In this document: positions 20,124 through 29,734 of the stretch, in pieces
Numbering within the stretch: position 1 is the first letter of the stretch
Layout: every line of letters begins with the position of its first letter
From: Herbaspirillum robiniae
Lineage (GTDB): Bacteria; Pseudomonadota; Gammaproteobacteria; Burkholderiales; Burkholderiaceae_D
DNA: 64,000 bases
NCBI RefSeq assembly: GCF_002213415.1
Contig: NZ_NJGU01000005.1
Span: 1 to 64,000, forward strand
Direction: 5' to 3'
Notes under the pieces: model-generated
Databases searched by the model: none
What the model was told of the DNA's origin: nothing
What the model saw: the letters and a program-made list of their open reading frames with translations, nothing else
Program-made: the position numbers and the translations under genes

Positions 20124-21518
20124 ATGCCTGCCGACAAGTTTCCCCCGTTCCCGTCCGCCCGCCCCGCCCAGCCCGCGCCTTCCGGCGACGGCGGGCCGCC
20201 GGTGCTGACCGTGTCGGCACTGAACCAGTCGGTGGCGCGCATGCTGGAGCGCACCTTCCCGCTGATCTGGGTCAAGGGCGAGATCTCGAATTTCACCCGC
20301 GCCGCCTCCGGCCACTGGTACTTCAACCTCAAGGACGACGGCGCCCAGGTGCGCGCCGTGATGTTCAAGGGCCGCGCCCAATACGCCGGCTTCATGCCGC
20401 GCGAGGGCGACAAGGTCGAAGTACGCACGCTGGTCACGCTGTACGCGCCGCGCGGCGACTACCAGCTCAACGTCGAGGCGATCCGCAAGTCCGGCGTGGG
20501 CGACCTTTACGCGGCCTTCCTGCAGCTGAAGGAAAAGCTGGAGCGCGAAGGCCTGTTCGACCGCGACGCCAAGCGCGCGCTGCCGCTCTTCCCGCGCCGC
20601 ATCGGCATCGTCACCAGCCCCCAGGCGGCAGCGCTGCGCGACGTGCTGACCACGCTGCGCCGCCGCGCCCCGCATGTGGAAGTCGTCCTCTACCCGACGC
20701 CGGTGCAGGGCGAAGGCTCGGCCCAGCGCATCGCCGCCGCCATCGACACCGCCAGCGCGCGCGCCGAATGCGACGTGCTGCTGGTCTGCCGCGGCGGGGG
20801 CAGCATCGAGGATCTGTGGTCGTTCAATGAAGAGGTGGTCGCACGCGCCATCGCCGGCTGCGCCATGCCGGTGATCTCGGGCGTCGGCCATGAAACCGAT
20901 TTCACCATCGCCGACTTCGCCGCCGACCTGCGCGCGCCCACCCCCACCGCAGCCGCCGAGCTCGCCGCCACCGCGCGCGAAGACTGGATGGCCGGACTGC
21001 GCGCCCACGCGCAGGATCTGACGCGCGCATTGCGCCGTTCGCTGACGGAAAAGGCGCAGACGGTGGACTGGCTGTCGCGCCGCCTGGTCAACCCCGGCGC
21101 CTATATCCAGCACGAGCGCGTCAAGCTCCTGGCGCTGCAGACGCGGCTCTCGCACGCCACGCGGGTGCCGCTGACCCGCATGCAGCATCGCCTGCAGCAA
21201 CTTTCCACGCGCCTGGCGCACCAGCTGCCCGACACCACCCATGCCCGGCGCGATGTGGCCGACCTGGCGCGCCGCCTGCATGGCGCCTTCGCCGCGCGCC
21301 AGTTGCGCGAGCGGCAGGCGCTGGCCGGGCTCAACGCCCAGCTGGAGCTGCTGAGCCCCCAACGCACCCTGGAGCGCGGCTATGCCATCGTGGCCGACCG
21401 CAACGGCCGCGTGATGCACTCCCCCGCCGAGCTGGCCGCGCGCAGCGAAGTCACCATCCGGCTTGCCCAGGGCAGCGCCGAAGTCGGCATCTCCAGCGTC
21501 CAGCCGCGGCTGGACTGA
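20124..21518 (+). CDS. xseA: Exodeoxyribonuclease VII large subunit
   Basis: This is the catalytic large subunit of ExoVII, which degrades single-stranded DNA with XseB. The 464-residue protein has an N-terminal OB-fold ([20 protein letters not shown]), and the nuclease core with [38 protein letters not shown] and [20 protein letters not shown], followed by a long coiled-coil C-terminus. The ATG at 20124 is chosen; a frame from 20019 adds non-conserved residues. xseB is not adjacent. Confidence 0.96.
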   Translation: MPADKFPPFPSARPAQPAPSGDGGPPVLTVSALNQSVARMLERTFPLIWVKGEISNFTRAASGHWYFNLKDDGAQVRAVMFKGRAQYAGFMPREGDKVEVRTLVTLYAPRGDYQLNVEAIRKSGVGDLYAAFLQLKEKLEREGLFDRDAKRALPLFPRRIGIVTSPQAAALRDVLTTLRRRAPHVEVVLYPTPVQGEGSAQRIAAAIDTASARAECDVLLVCRGGGSIEDLWSFNEEVVARAIAGCAMPVISGVGHETDFTIADFAADLRAPTPTAAAELAATAREDWMAGLRAHAQDLTRALRRSLTEKAQTVDWLSRRLVNPGAYIQHERVKLLALQTRLSHATRVPLTRMQHRLQQLSTRLAHQLPDTTHARRDVADLARRLHGAFAARQLRERQALAGLNAQLELLSPQRTLERGYAIVADRNGRVMHSPAELAARSEVTIRLAQGSAEVGISSVQPRLD

Positions 21519-21831
21519 GCCTCTCCCCGGCAGCCCTCCCAGACATTTTTTTCATAAGCTTTTGCCGCGCCGCCGCCCTTGCGACGGCGCGAAAAAATCC
21601 TGGGCGCGAGGCCTGCGGCCTGGAACGTCCGGCTGCCGCAGGCATCTGACGGATTCCCCGGACAAGCCCACCGAGTTAAGTGAATGAGAACGATTCTAAT
21701 TTACACAAAACCCAGCACCGGCGCGGCTTGGCGGACATTTGAGCGGGTGCAAAGAATCGTCATCCGCTTTAGAATCTCAGGTTCCGAATAGAAGCTTCGT
21801 AGCAAAACCAACAAGACTGAAAGGATTCAAC
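21519..21831 (+). promoter_or_regulatory. sodB upstream region with a Fur-box-like site
   Basis: This 313-bp gap contains no gene I can support. At 21685-21699, TGAGAAC-G-ATTCTAA matches the 7-1-7 Fur pattern in both arms (5 of 7 each against TGATAAT). It lies about 135 bp upstream of sodB. A clear -35/-10 pair was not found. An inverted repeat of CGCGCCG/CGGCGCG near 21567-21592 is followed by A rather than T on the plus strand, so it is not a terminator of xseA. Confidence 0.5.
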
Positions 21832-22410
21832 ATGGCACATACCCTTCCGGCACTGCCTTACGATCTGGACGCGCTGGCGCCCACCATCTCCAAAGAGACT
21901 CTGGAATATCACTACGGCAAGCACCACCAGACCTATGTGACCAACCTGAACAACCTGATCCCGGGCACCGAATTCGAAAACCTGTCCCTGGAAGAGATCA
22001 TCAAGAAGTCTTCCGGCGGCATCTTCAACAACGCAGCCCAGATCTGGAACCACACCTTCTACTGGAACGGCCTGACCCCGAAGGGCCAAGGCGCTCCGAG
22101 CGGCGCGCTGGCTGACGCCATCAACGCCAAGTGGGGTTCCTTCGACGCCTTCAAGGCCGAGTTCACCAAGCAAGGCCTGGCCAACTTCGGCTCCGGCTGG
22201 ACCTGGCTGGTCAAGAAGGCCGACGGCACCGTCGACATCGTCAACACCACCGGCGCCGGCACCCCGCTGACCACCGACAGCAAGGCACTGCTGACCGTGG
22301 ACGTGTGGGAACACGCTTACTACATCGACTACCGCAACGCACGCGCCAAGTACGTCGAAGCCTTCTGGGGCATCATCAACTGGGACTTCGTCGCCAAGAA
22401 CTTCGCTTGA
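21832..22410 (+). CDS. sodB: Superoxide dismutase, Fe type
   Basis: This enzyme dismutates superoxide in the cytoplasm. The 192-residue protein starts [20 protein letters not shown] and shows the four metal ligands in [19 protein letters not shown] and [18 protein letters not shown]. The [11 protein letters not shown] context and length point to the iron enzyme. ATG at 21832 follows AAAGGA. A good terminator comes directly after. A Fur-box-like site upstream suggests iron control. Confidence 0.95.
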   Translation: MAHTLPALPYDLDALAPTISKETLEYHYGKHHQTYVTNLNNLIPGTEFENLSLEEIIKKSSGGIFNNAAQIWNHTFYWNGLTPKGQGAPSGALADAINAKWGSFDAFKAEFTKQGLANFGSGWTWLVKKADGTVDIVNTTGAGTPLTTDSKALLTVDVWEHAYYIDYRNARAKYVEAFWGIINWDFVAKNFA

Positions 22411-22430
22411 TCGACGGCCTTCCAGCCATG

Positions 22431-22461
22431 AAAAAAGCCACGCAAACGCGTGGCTTTTTTT
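22431..22461. terminator. Terminator of sodB (also serves the converging SDR operon)
   Basis: AAAAAAGCCACGC / GCGTGGCTTTTTT with a short AAA loop and T-runs on both strands lies between the converging sodB and SDR genes. Confidence 0.9.
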
Positions 22462-22480
22462 ACGTCCGCGACAAGCTGCC

Positions 22481-23293
22481 TCAGGCCGACGGGCGGGTCG
22501 AAGTCAGCCCCGTCGGCGGGCCGTCGATCGCGGTCCAGCCGCCGTCCACCGACAGCGAACTGCCGGAGATGTAGCTGGCGGCGTCCGAAGCCAGGAAGGC
22601 TACCGCCGAACCGACTTCCGAGGGCTGGCCCCAGCGGTTGAGCACGGTATGGCCGGCGTAGGTCTTGAAGATGTCGGCGCGCTCCTTCAGCGGCGCCGTC
22701 AGGCGCGTCTCGATGATGCTGGGCATGACCGCGTTCACGCGCACGCCATACGGCCCCATCTCGGCGGCGAAGGCCTTCACCAGCTGCGCAATGCCGGCCT
22801 TGGAGGCGGCATACACGCCCAGCCCCGGCTCGATGGTCACCGCGCGCATCGACGAGCAGGCGACGATGCTGCCGAAACCCTGCTTCATCATCGGCCGGCC
22901 GAAGCTGCGGAAGAAGTTGAACGCGCCCTTCATGTTCAGGTTCATGACGCGGTCGTACTCTTCCTCGGTGTAGTCGACGATCAGCTTGCGGATGTTCAGC
23001 GCCGGCGTGCTCACCGCGATGTCGACCTTGCCCAGCGACTTCAGCGCATGCTGTGCCAGCACCTCGATCTCGGCGCCTTCGGCCGCATTGATCCGGTAGG
23101 CCTCGGCGCGACCGCCGGCGGCGACGATCCCGGCCGCGGCCGCCTCGGCGCCGTCCAGGTCGGCGTCGGCGCAGATCACCTGCGCGCCCAGGCTGCCGAT
23201 GGCTTCGGCTGAGGCGCGGCCGATGCCCGAACCGGCGCCGATCACCACGGCCGCCTTGCCGCTCAGGTCAAACAGTTTTTTGTAGTCCAGCAT
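22481..23293 (-). CDS. SDR family oxidoreductase, last gene of the NIPSNAP-LctP operon
   Basis: This is a classical short-chain dehydrogenase of 270 residues. The cofactor loop is GAGSGIG, the active site YAASK, and SGSSLSVDGGW closes the fold. The usual NNAG stretch is replaced by VSTPALNIRK, an unusual feature. The ATG at 23293 has GGAG 5 nt upstream; a GTG two codons earlier is less likely. It lies 29 bp after the LctP permease gene, so it probably oxidises or reduces the hydroxy or oxo acid that permease imports. The substrate is unknown. Confidence 0.8.
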   Translation of the reverse strand: MLDYKKLFDLSGKAAVVIGAGSGIGRASAEAIGSLGAQVICADADLDGAEAAAAGIVAAGGRAEAYRINAAEGAEIEVLAQHALKSLGKVDIAVSTPALNIRKLIVDYTEEEYDRVMNLNMKGAFNFFRSFGRPMMKQGFGSIVACSSMRAVTIEPGLGVYAASKAGIAQLVKAFAAEMGPYGVRVNAVMPSIIETRLTAPLKERADIFKTYAGHTVLNRWGQPSEVGSAVAFLASDAASYISGSSLSVDGGWTAIDGPPTGLTSTRPSA

Positions 23294-23322
23294 AATCACT
23301 CCAGGGTTGAATCAGACATTCT

Positions 23323-24936
23323 TTACAGCATCCACGACAGCACCGGCGTCGACTGCAGGTAGACCAGCACCGCCATCGCCAGCAGCAGGATCAGGCTCCA
23401 GCCCACTACTTTACGGAAGATCAGGCCTTCCTGCCCGATGATGCCCACCGCCGCCGCGCCCACGGCCAGGCTCTGCGGCGAGATCATCTTGCCCAGCACG
23501 CCGCCGGAGGCATTGGCCGCGGCCAGCAGCGCCGGCGACAGGCCGGTCTCATGCGCCGCCGCCACCTGCAGTGCGCCGAACAGCGCGTTGGCCGAGTTGT
23601 CCGAGCCGGTCACCGCCACGCCGATCCAGCCGATCACCGGCGACAGGAAGGCAAACGCGGATCCGGTGCCGGCCAGCCAGCGGCCCAGGGTGCCGGTCTG
23701 GCCGGAGTAATTCATCACGAAGGCCAGCGCCATCACGCACAGCACGGTCGGCACCGCCCAGCGCATCTGCACCAGCGTCTTGCCATAGGTTTCAGCAGCC
23801 TGGGCAGCCGAGACGCGCAACATCATCGCCGTGATCACGCCCGCCACCAGCAACAGCGAACCGGCCGCCGACAGGGTATTGAGGGTGAACATGGTACCCA
23901 CCGCCTTGCCGTCCTGCGCGCTGATCGCCAGGCCCGGCCAGGCGAACTTGAAGGTGCCCAGGTTCAGCCACTTCTGCACGAAGCCGAACTGCACGATCGT
24001 GAAGATGGCGATGATCAGCGCATACGGCGCATAGGCCAGCATCAGCTGCTTGCGCGAGTGGCTGATGGCCACCTGCCCGGCCGTCTTGGTCACCTCGTTC
24101 TGGAAAGCGTCGGCCGGCAGTTTCTCCGGCTGCCAGAACTTCAGCAGCACCACCATCGCCGCAGCCGACGCCAGCGCGCCCACCACGTCGGCCAGCACCA
24201 CCGAGAAGAAGCTCGCGCTGGCCCACTGCGCGATGCCGAAGGCGAGGCCCGCCGTCACCGCCGCCACCCAGGTCTGGCGCAGGCCGCGCTTGCCGTCCAT
24301 GATCCACACCAGCACCAGCGGCACGAAGGCGGCGATCACCGGCGTCTGGTGCCCCACGTGATGCCCCAGTTCCTCGAACGGAATGCCGGTCACCTGCGCC
24401 AGCGTGGTGATCGGCACCGACAAGGCGCCGAAGGCCACCGGCGCGGTATCGGCCACCAGCGCGATCACCGCCGCCTTCAGCGGATGCAGGCCGATCGCCA
24501 CCAGCATCGCGCCGGCAATGGCCACCGGCGTACCGGCGCCGGCCAGCGCCTCGATCAGCGCGCCGAAGCTGAACGCGATCAGGATGGCCTGGATGCGCGG
24601 GTCGTCGCTAATCAGCGCAAAGCTGTCGCGCAAGACTGCGAAGTGGCCCGACTTCACCGTCAGGTTGTACAGCCAGATCGCGTTGACGATGATCCACAGC
24701 ACGGTCAGCACCGAGAACACCGCGCCGTAGGCGCCCACGTTGAGCGCCACGCCCATCGGCATGTGATAGACGAAAGCCGCCACCAGGATGCAGATGAGCA
24801 GCGACACCGCCGCCGACACATGCGGCGAGATTTTCAGCCAGCCCAGCATGACGAACATCGACAGCAGCGGCAGCATCGCGAACAAGGCGGATGCGAACAG
24901 CGATCCGTTGACCGGATCGTAGATTTGTTGAAACAT
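23323..24936 (-). CDS. L-lactate permease family (LctP) transporter
   Basis: This inner-membrane carrier belongs to the LctP family, which take up lactate, glycolate or related 2-hydroxy acids. The 537-residue protein has 12 or more hydrophobic spans, with family blocks FSFGALIEALAGAGTPVAIA (about residues 120-139), VADTAPVAFGALSVPITTLA, GVAVTGSDNSANALFGALQ and ANASGGVLGKMISPQSLAVG. The ATG at 24936 follows GGAGGAGACC. It is in an operon after the NIPSNAP gene and before the SDR. The substrate is not decided by sequence. Confidence 0.88.
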   Translation of the reverse strand: MFQQIYDPVNGSLFASALFAMLPLLSMFVMLGWLKISPHVSAAVSLLICILVAAFVYHMPMGVALNVGAYGAVFSVLTVLWIIVNAIWLYNLTVKSGHFAVLRDSFALISDDPRIQAILIAFSFGALIEALAGAGTPVAIAGAMLVAIGLHPLKAAVIALVADTAPVAFGALSVPITTLAQVTGIPFEELGHHVGHQTPVIAAFVPLVLVWIMDGKRGLRQTWVAAVTAGLAFGIAQWASASFFSVVLADVVGALASAAAMVVLLKFWQPEKLPADAFQNEVTKTAGQVAISHSRKQLMLAYAPYALIIAIFTIVQFGFVQKWLNLGTFKFAWPGLAISAQDGKAVGTMFTLNTLSAAGSLLLVAGVITAMMLRVSAAQAAETYGKTLVQMRWAVPTVLCVMALAFVMNYSGQTGTLGRWLAGTGSAFAFLSPVIGWIGVAVTGSDNSANALFGALQVAAAHETGLSPALLAAANASGGVLGKMISPQSLAVGAAAVGIIGQEGLIFRKVVGWSLILLLAMAVLVYLQSTPVLSWML

Positions 24937-25092
24937 GGTCTCCTCCAATGGATATGATTTTTTAAGCGTCAAGGCGCTGGCTTCTGGTGGCCGTTGTTGC
25001 GTTCGGTGTTGGCTGCGCTTCCTGTTGCGACGTTAAAAAAAGACTTGCCGACATGTCGGCGTTGGCGTGTGGATCGGGATGGCGGCGCTATC

Positions 25093-25419
25093 TCACGGCA
25101 GGCGCAGCGGCGCGAACTTGGCCGGCGTCATCAGCTGGTTTTCCTGCGACACCAGGTAACCGGCGTCGCCCGACAGCTTCAGGTAGGCGCTCCACTCCGG
25201 ATCGGCCTGCAGCGCCGCGCGGCGCGCCTCGCGGTCGGCCGCGTCGCGGTACACCCAGATGTGGGTGTAGCAGTTCAGGCGACCGGACTCCGCCACCAGG
25301 TAGGCCAGCGGTTCGCCGAGATGGCGACGCTGGATGTCGAAGCCGTTCTTCTCGTACAGCTCCAGGTGTTTTTTCAGGGTGCCCGGTCGGGCGGTGTAGG
25401 TGCGTACGTCGAGCAGCAT
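25093..25419 (-). CDS. NIPSNAP-family protein
   Basis: This small ferredoxin-like-fold (dimeric alpha-beta barrel) protein of 108 residues belongs to the NIPSNAP family. It starts MLLDVRTYTARPGTLKKHLE and contains LGEPLAYLVAESGRLNCYTH followed by IWVYRDAADREARRAAL, the typical pattern. Members often sit in aromatic or hydroxy-acid catabolic operons; their chemical role is mostly unknown. The ATG at 25419 has AGGAAG upstream; a longer frame to 25500 is unlikely. It is first gene of the operon with lctP and the SDR. Confidence 0.82.
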   Translation of the reverse strand: MLLDVRTYTARPGTLKKHLELYEKNGFDIQRRHLGEPLAYLVAESGRLNCYTHIWVYRDAADREARRAALQADPEWSAYLKLSGDAGYLVSQENQLMTPAKFAPLRLP

Positions 25420-25817
25420 GTTCCACTTCCTTTTTTCAGGACGAGCGAGGCCGGCGAACGCAGCGCCTGCATTCGCGAATGGCTTCACCGATTGATTCAT
25501 AGGCGCCCCGGAAACGCCGCATGCGGATGCGGCGGCGAACGGCGCCTGCTTCTTTTTCTGACGATGGGGTCAGCGTGGAACAGATGCTAACCAGCCGCAA
25601 CTGCGGCACGGTAGGACTTAATTCCGCTTCTATTGGATTTTTCCGCCGAAACGCCGATGCGCCGCAACACGACGCGCGGCGCGGCTTCCCTTTTGCGCGC
25701 GCGGTGGCTATGCTTGGAAAAACAATCAGAACGAGATGACCGCAAACGCTGCGCGCGGCATGTAAAGAGACAGACCACAAGACCAGGACGGCCGCCGCGA
25801 TGCGGCCGCGCGAGACG
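25420..25817. promoter_or_regulatory. Divergent promoter region NIPSNAP operon / araC
   Basis: This 398-bp gap has no gene. On the minus strand AAATCC (25635-25640) and AAGTCC (25614-25619, within TAAGTCCTA) are direct half-sites spaced 21 bp, with TAGCAT (25584-25589) 22 bp after TAAGTCCTA as a -10 candidate for the NIPSNAP operon. The plus side has TATGCT at 25709-25714 as a possible araC -10. The remainder is GC-rich and featureless to me. Confidence 0.55.
25584..25640 (-). promoter_or_regulatory. Predicted AraC site and promoter of the NIPSNAP-lctP-SDR operon
   Basis: The tandem half-sites AAATCC-N15-AAGTCC (21-bp period) end in TAAGTCCTA, followed after exactly 22 bp by TAGCAT. The same arrangement occurs before the thiamine-diphosphate enzyme gene. 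The period is that expected for an AraC-family monomer binding two adjacent major grooves. Confidence 0.55.
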
Positions 25818-26711
25818 ATGAAGGCAATCAATTTTCCGGACGACACGCCCAACTTCGAGGTATCCGACTTCGGCGGCGGCGCCGACGCGTTCGTGTTCGA
25901 CCTGGTCAAGCTGGAAGGCCGCAACGAGATCCCGCGCCCCTTCCTGCATCGCCACAGCTACTATCACATCCTGTGGATGTCGCAGGCGCGCGGCAACCAC
26001 GTGCTGGACTTCGACAACTACGAGATCCGCCCGAACTCGGTGTTCTTCATCTCGCCCGGCCAGATCCACGGCTGGACCTCGGAGATCGACGCCTCCGGCT
26101 ACGCGATCAATTTCAGCCCGGAGTTCTTCCTGCAGATTTTTCCGCGCATCGAGGAGCTGGCCGACTTCCCCTTCTTCCACATCGCCAATACCGACCCGGT
26201 GCTCTACCTCACGCCGCAGCAGCATGAGGAACTGTTCCCGCTGCTCATGGAGATCGAGAAGGAATACGCCGGCGACCAGCGCTGGCGCTACGACGTGGTG
26301 CGTTCCTTCCTGCAGATCCTGCTGACCCGCATGCGCCGCCTGCACCGGCCGCACGGCGCCGAATCGGGATTGCCGCGCAGCTACAGCCTGACCAAGCGCT
26401 TCAAGCTGCTGATCGAAGAGCACTACCTCGAATTCGGTTCGGTGCAGGATTACGCGCAGCGCCTGTTCGTCACCGACCGCAAGCTCAACGAGGCGGTCAA
26501 GAGCACCACCGGCAAGACCGCCACCCAGCTCATCCACGAGCGCATCCTGATGGAAGCCAAGCGCCTGCTGGCGCAGTCCGAGCTGTCCATCGCCGAGATC
26601 TCCTATCGCCTCAATTTCGACGACTTCGCCTACTTCTGCCGCTTCTTCAAGAAGAACGTGCAGATGACCCCGGGCGAGTTCAAGAAGAAGTTCTCGGCGC
26701 CGCTGGCCTGA
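25818..26711 (+). CDS. AraC-family transcriptional regulator
   Basis: This is a ligand-responsive regulator with an N-terminal cupin (FLHRHSYYHILWMSQARGNH; SVFFISPGQIHGW) and two C-terminal helix-turn-helix motifs (about residues 200-295: FGSVQDYAQRLFVTDRKLNE and SIAEISYRLNFDDFAYFCRF). It is 297 residues long, the usual length. The ATG at 25818 (MKAINFPDD) is preferred over 25800. It is divergent from the NIPSNAP operon and directly upstream of the thiamine-diphosphate enzyme gene; shared motifs in these promoters and the aldolase promoter suggest it controls all three. Confidence 0.9.
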   Translation: MKAINFPDDTPNFEVSDFGGGADAFVFDLVKLEGRNEIPRPFLHRHSYYHILWMSQARGNHVLDFDNYEIRPNSVFFISPGQIHGWTSEIDASGYAINFSPEFFLQIFPRIEELADFPFFHIANTDPVLYLTPQQHEELFPLLMEIEKEYAGDQRWRYDVVRSFLQILLTRMRRLHRPHGAESGLPRSYSLTKRFKLLIEEHYLEFGSVQDYAQRLFVTDRKLNEAVKSTTGKTATQLIHERILMEAKRLLAQSELSIAEISYRLNFDDFAYFCRFFKKNVQMTPGEFKKKFSAPLA

Positions 26712-26756
26712 GAAGCGCCGGCCGTCCCCATGTCCCCATCGCGCACTTTCACCGAG

Positions 26757-26813
26757 AAGTGCAGCAAATCCGCAGATAAGTCCTAACGATGGGCCGTGGC
26801 CGCGGCCTATGCT
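26757..26813 (+). promoter_or_regulatory. Predicted AraC site and promoter of the ThDP-enzyme gene
   Basis: Half-sites AAGTGC (26757-26762) and AAGTCC (26778-26783) are spaced 21 bp, the second within TAAGTCCTA (26777-26785); TATGCT (26808-26813) follows after 22 bp, 60 bp before the start codon. Confidence 0.55.
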
Positions 26814-26872
26814 TGTTCACCATCAACAACATCCGGCCCGGCCGCCTTCGCGCCGCGCCGCAAGAGACAAGC

Positions 26873-28570
26873 ATGTCAAAACTGAAAACCGGCGGCCAGC
26901 TCCTGGTCGATGCGCTGCTGGCCCAGGACGTCGATACCGCGTTCTGCGTGCCGGGCGAAAGCTACCTCGACGTCCTCAACGCGCTCTACGACCAGCAGCA
27001 GTCGGTGCGCGTGATCTCCTGCCGCCACGAAGGCGCGGCGGCCTTCATGGCCGAGGCCTACGGCAAGCTCACCGGCCGTCCCGGCATCTGCTTCGTCACG
27101 CGCGGGCCGGGCGCCACCAACGCCAGCATCGGCGTGCACACGGCGTTCCAGGATTCAACGCCGATGGTGCTCTTCGTCGGCCAGGTCGGGCGCGACATGA
27201 TGGAGCGCGAAGCCTTCCAGGAGATCGACTACCGCCGCATGTTCGGCCAGTTCACCAAGTGGGTGGCCCAGATCGACGACGTCTCGCGCGTGGGCGAATA
27301 CGTCTCGCGCGCCTTCTCGGTGGCGATGTCGGGCCGCCCCGGCCCGGTGGTGCTGGCGCTGCCGGAAGACATGCTGACCGAGTCCACCTTCCCGCGCGAG
27401 ATCGGCCGCGCCGAGGTGCCGCAGTCGCTGCCCGATCCGGATGCGCTGGAACGCATGCAGCAGCTGCTGCGCGAGGCGAAAAAGCCGCTGATGGTGCTGG
27501 GCGGCTCGGGCTGGGACCAGGAAGGCCTGCGCAATATCGCGCGCTTCGCGGTGCAGCAGAACCTGCCGGTGGCGGCCTCGTTCCGTCGCCAGGACCTGTT
27601 CGACAACCGTCACCCCAACTACGTCGGCGAAATCGGCATCGGCGTCAACCCGGCGCTGGCGAAGATGGTGGGCGAATCCGACCTGGTCATCTCGGTCGGC
27701 TCGCGCCTGGGCGAGATGGTGACCAGCGGCTACACGCTGCTGGACATCCCGCGCCCGCGCCAGAAGCTGGTGCATGTGATGCCCGCGCCGGAAGAGCTGG
27801 GCCGCGTCTACCAGACCGACGTGAAGATCGCCGCCACCCTCAACGCCTTCGCGCGCAGCGCGGCGCAACTGGCGCCGGCCGGCGGCGACGCCTGGCGCGA
27901 GTGGCACAAGGACGCGCGCGACAACTACCTGGCTTATATCGAGCCGGTCGCGCGCAGCACCGAGTTCGACGCCGGGCTGGCCTTCAAGCAGATGCGCGGC
28001 ATGCTTAGCCAGGATGCCATCATCACCAACGGCGCCGGCAACTACACCGCCTGGGCGCATCGCTACCACCAGTTCTCGCAACCCAGGAGCCAGCTCGCGC
28101 CCACCAGCGGCGCCATGGGTTACGGCGTGCCGGCGGCGATCGCGGCCAAGCTGGTGTTCCCGCAGCGCCAGGTGATCTGCCTGGGCGGCGACGGCTGCTT
28201 CCTGATGACCTCGCAGGAGCTGGCCACTGCCGTGCGCCATCGCCTGGGCATCGTGTTCCTGGTGTTCAACAACGGCATGTACGCCACCATCCGCATGCAT
28301 CAGGAAAAGAACTACCCCGGCCGCGTGATGGCCACCGACCTCAACAATCCGGACTTCGTGGCCTACGCCAAGGCCTTCGGCGCCGACGCCGTGGCCATCA
28401 GCCGGACCGAGGACTTCGCGCCGGCGCTGGAGAAGGCGCTGGCCACCGCCGGCTCGACCTCCCTGCCCTACCTGATCGAACTGGTGCTGGACCAGGAAAT
28501 GCTGACCCCGCGCGCCACGCTGTCGGGCTTGCGCAAGACCGCCCTGGCCGAGCGCGCGGAAAAGGCCTGA
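26873..28570 (+). CDS. Thiamine-diphosphate-dependent enzyme (acetolactate synthase-like)
   Basis: This is a 565-residue member of the acetolactate synthase/benzoylformate decarboxylase superfamily that cleaves or forms C-C bonds next to a carbonyl. The catalytic Glu is in SCRHEGAAAFMAEAYGKLTG (near residue 50), the FAD/central domain follows, and the ThDP/Mg site is GGDGCFLMTSQELATAVRHR with downstream FNNGMYATI. It lacks an adjacent regulatory small subunit, so it is probably catabolic rather than the isoleucine-valine enzyme. It is 161 bp after araC on the same strand. Confidence 0.85.
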   Translation: MSKLKTGGQLLVDALLAQDVDTAFCVPGESYLDVLNALYDQQQSVRVISCRHEGAAAFMAEAYGKLTGRPGICFVTRGPGATNASIGVHTAFQDSTPMVLFVGQVGRDMMEREAFQEIDYRRMFGQFTKWVAQIDDVSRVGEYVSRAFSVAMSGRPGPVVLALPEDMLTESTFPREIGRAEVPQSLPDPDALERMQQLLREAKKPLMVLGGSGWDQEGLRNIARFAVQQNLPVAASFRRQDLFDNRHPNYVGEIGIGVNPALAKMVGESDLVISVGSRLGEMVTSGYTLLDIPRPRQKLVHVMPAPEELGRVYQTDVKIAATLNAFARSAAQLAPAGGDAWREWHKDARDNYLAYIEPVARSTEFDAGLAFKQMRGMLSQDAIITNGAGNYTAWAHRYHQFSQPRSQLAPTSGAMGYGVPAAIAAKLVFPQRQVICLGGDGCFLMTSQELATAVRHRLGIVFLVFNNGMYATIRMHQEKNYPGRVMATDLNNPDFVAYAKAFGADAVAISRTEDFAPALEKALATAGSTSLPYLIELVLDQEMLTPRATLSGLRKTALAERAEKA

Positions 28571-28613
28571 TGCCTCGGCGCTAGCCGCTGTATGGCAAGC
28601 TTGCAAGCGTTAC

Positions 28614-28643
28614 GCCGTCGCCGCCCGTTCCGGCGGCGACGGC
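28614..28643 (+). terminator. Probable terminator after the ThDP-enzyme gene
   Basis: A perfect 12-bp stem, GCCGTCGCCGCC / GGCGGCGACGGC, with a 6-nt loop is followed by CGTTTAT, 44 bp past the stop. The T-tract is short. Confidence 0.6.
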
Positions 28644-28734
28644 CGTTTATCCTTGCCGCTCCTGTATGATCTCTGCACCAAGCGCTCCGCAAAAAACAAA
28701 AGCGCCTCCTTTACCAGAGACAGAGACAAACCCC

Positions 28735-29646
28735 ATGAAAGACGAACGCTTGCTCGAGATGCAAGTCTTCAAGGCGGTCGCCGAGCACGGCGGCTTCACG
28801 GCGGCCGCGCATGCGCTGGACGCCAGCCAGCCCTTCGTCAGCCGCACCATGAACAGCCTGGAGAAGCGGCTGGGCGTGGCGCTGCTGCGCCGCTCGACGC
28901 GCCAGGTCAGCCTGACCGAGGAAGGCAAGATCTTCCTCGCCTCCTGCAGCAAGATCATCGGCGACATCGAACAGGCCGAAGGCCAGATCTCCTCCACCAG
29001 CGCCACCGCCTCGGGCGACCTGCGCATCACCGCGGCCACCTCCTTCGGCATGGACCAGGTGGTGCCGCTGCTGCCCGAGTTCCTCGAGCTGTATCCCAAC
29101 GTGAAGCTGCGGCTCTCGCTCTCCGACAACCTGGTCGACATCATCGGCAGCGGCGTCGACGTCGCCATCCGCATGGGCCACCTGCAGGATTCGATGCTGC
29201 TGGCGCGCAAGCTGTGCCACTTGCAGCGCATCATCGTGGCTGCGCCCGCCTACATCGAAAAGCACGGCCTGCCGCAAGTGCCCGAGGACCTGCTGCGCCA
29301 CAACTGCCTGCAGTGGGAAGCGCCGATGGACCACCTCAACAACTGGCCCTTCATCGTCGACGGCCGCCGCACCAGCCTGGAGATCCACGGCAACTTCCGC
29401 TTCAGCGGCGGCATGTCGTCGGTGGAAATGGTGCTGGCCGGGGTGGGCATCACGCGCATGGCCGAGCACTTCGCGCTGCCGGCCATCCGCCGCGGCCGCC
29501 TGGTGCCGCTGCTGGCGCAGTACCAGGCGCAGGACGAGACCGCCATCTACGCCGTCTATGCCAAGGAGCGCCATGTGCATCCGCGCGTGCGCGCCTTCGT
29601 CAATTTCCTGGTCGACAAATTCGCCGATCCGCCGTGGACGCGTTGA
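28735..29646 (+). CDS. LysR-family transcriptional regulator
   Basis: This 303-residue LysR regulator has an N-terminal winged helix (LLEMQVFKAVAEHGGFTAAA, then LDASQPFVSRTMNSLEKRLG) and a C-terminal effector domain (ASGDLRITAATSFGMDQVVP; VDVAIRMGHLQDSMLLARKL). It resembles the DsdC/AaeR-like cluster of LysR proteins. The ATG at 28735 is preferred to 28666. It is convergent with the MFS gene and its target is not evident from position. Confidence 0.9.
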   Translation: MKDERLLEMQVFKAVAEHGGFTAAAHALDASQPFVSRTMNSLEKRLGVALLRRSTRQVSLTEEGKIFLASCSKIIGDIEQAEGQISSTSATASGDLRITAATSFGMDQVVPLLPEFLELYPNVKLRLSLSDNLVDIIGSGVDVAIRMGHLQDSMLLARKLCHLQRIIVAAPAYIEKHGLPQVPEDLLRHNCLQWEAPMDHLNNWPFIVDGRRTSLEIHGNFRFSGGMSSVEMVLAGVGITRMAEHFALPAIRRGRLVPLLAQYQAQDETAIYAVYAKERHVHPRVRAFVNFLVDKFADPPWTR

Positions 29647-29673
29647 CCCCGCCTGGCGCGCGCGTATAAAAAA

Positions 29674-29691
29674 GGCCGCCCGAAGGCGGCC
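29674..29691 (-). terminator. Intrinsic terminator of the MFS gene at 29735
   Basis: Stem GGCCGCC / GGCGGCC with a CGAA loop is flanked on the left by six A, giving a T-run on the minus strand after the MFS stop. Confidence 0.82.
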
Positions 29692-29734
29692 AAACACTTG
29701 CATGGTTCCTGTGTCGCGGCTTGAAGGGCGCGGC

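Noticed and set aside
19908..21419. 503-residue minus-strand open frame
   Set aside because: It is the complement of xseA; composition is typical of a shadow frame and there is no ribosome site.
21567..21592. CGCGCCG/CGGCGCG inverted repeat as xseA terminator
   Set aside because: The following bases on the plus strand are A, not T, so it does not have the form of an intrinsic terminator in that direction.
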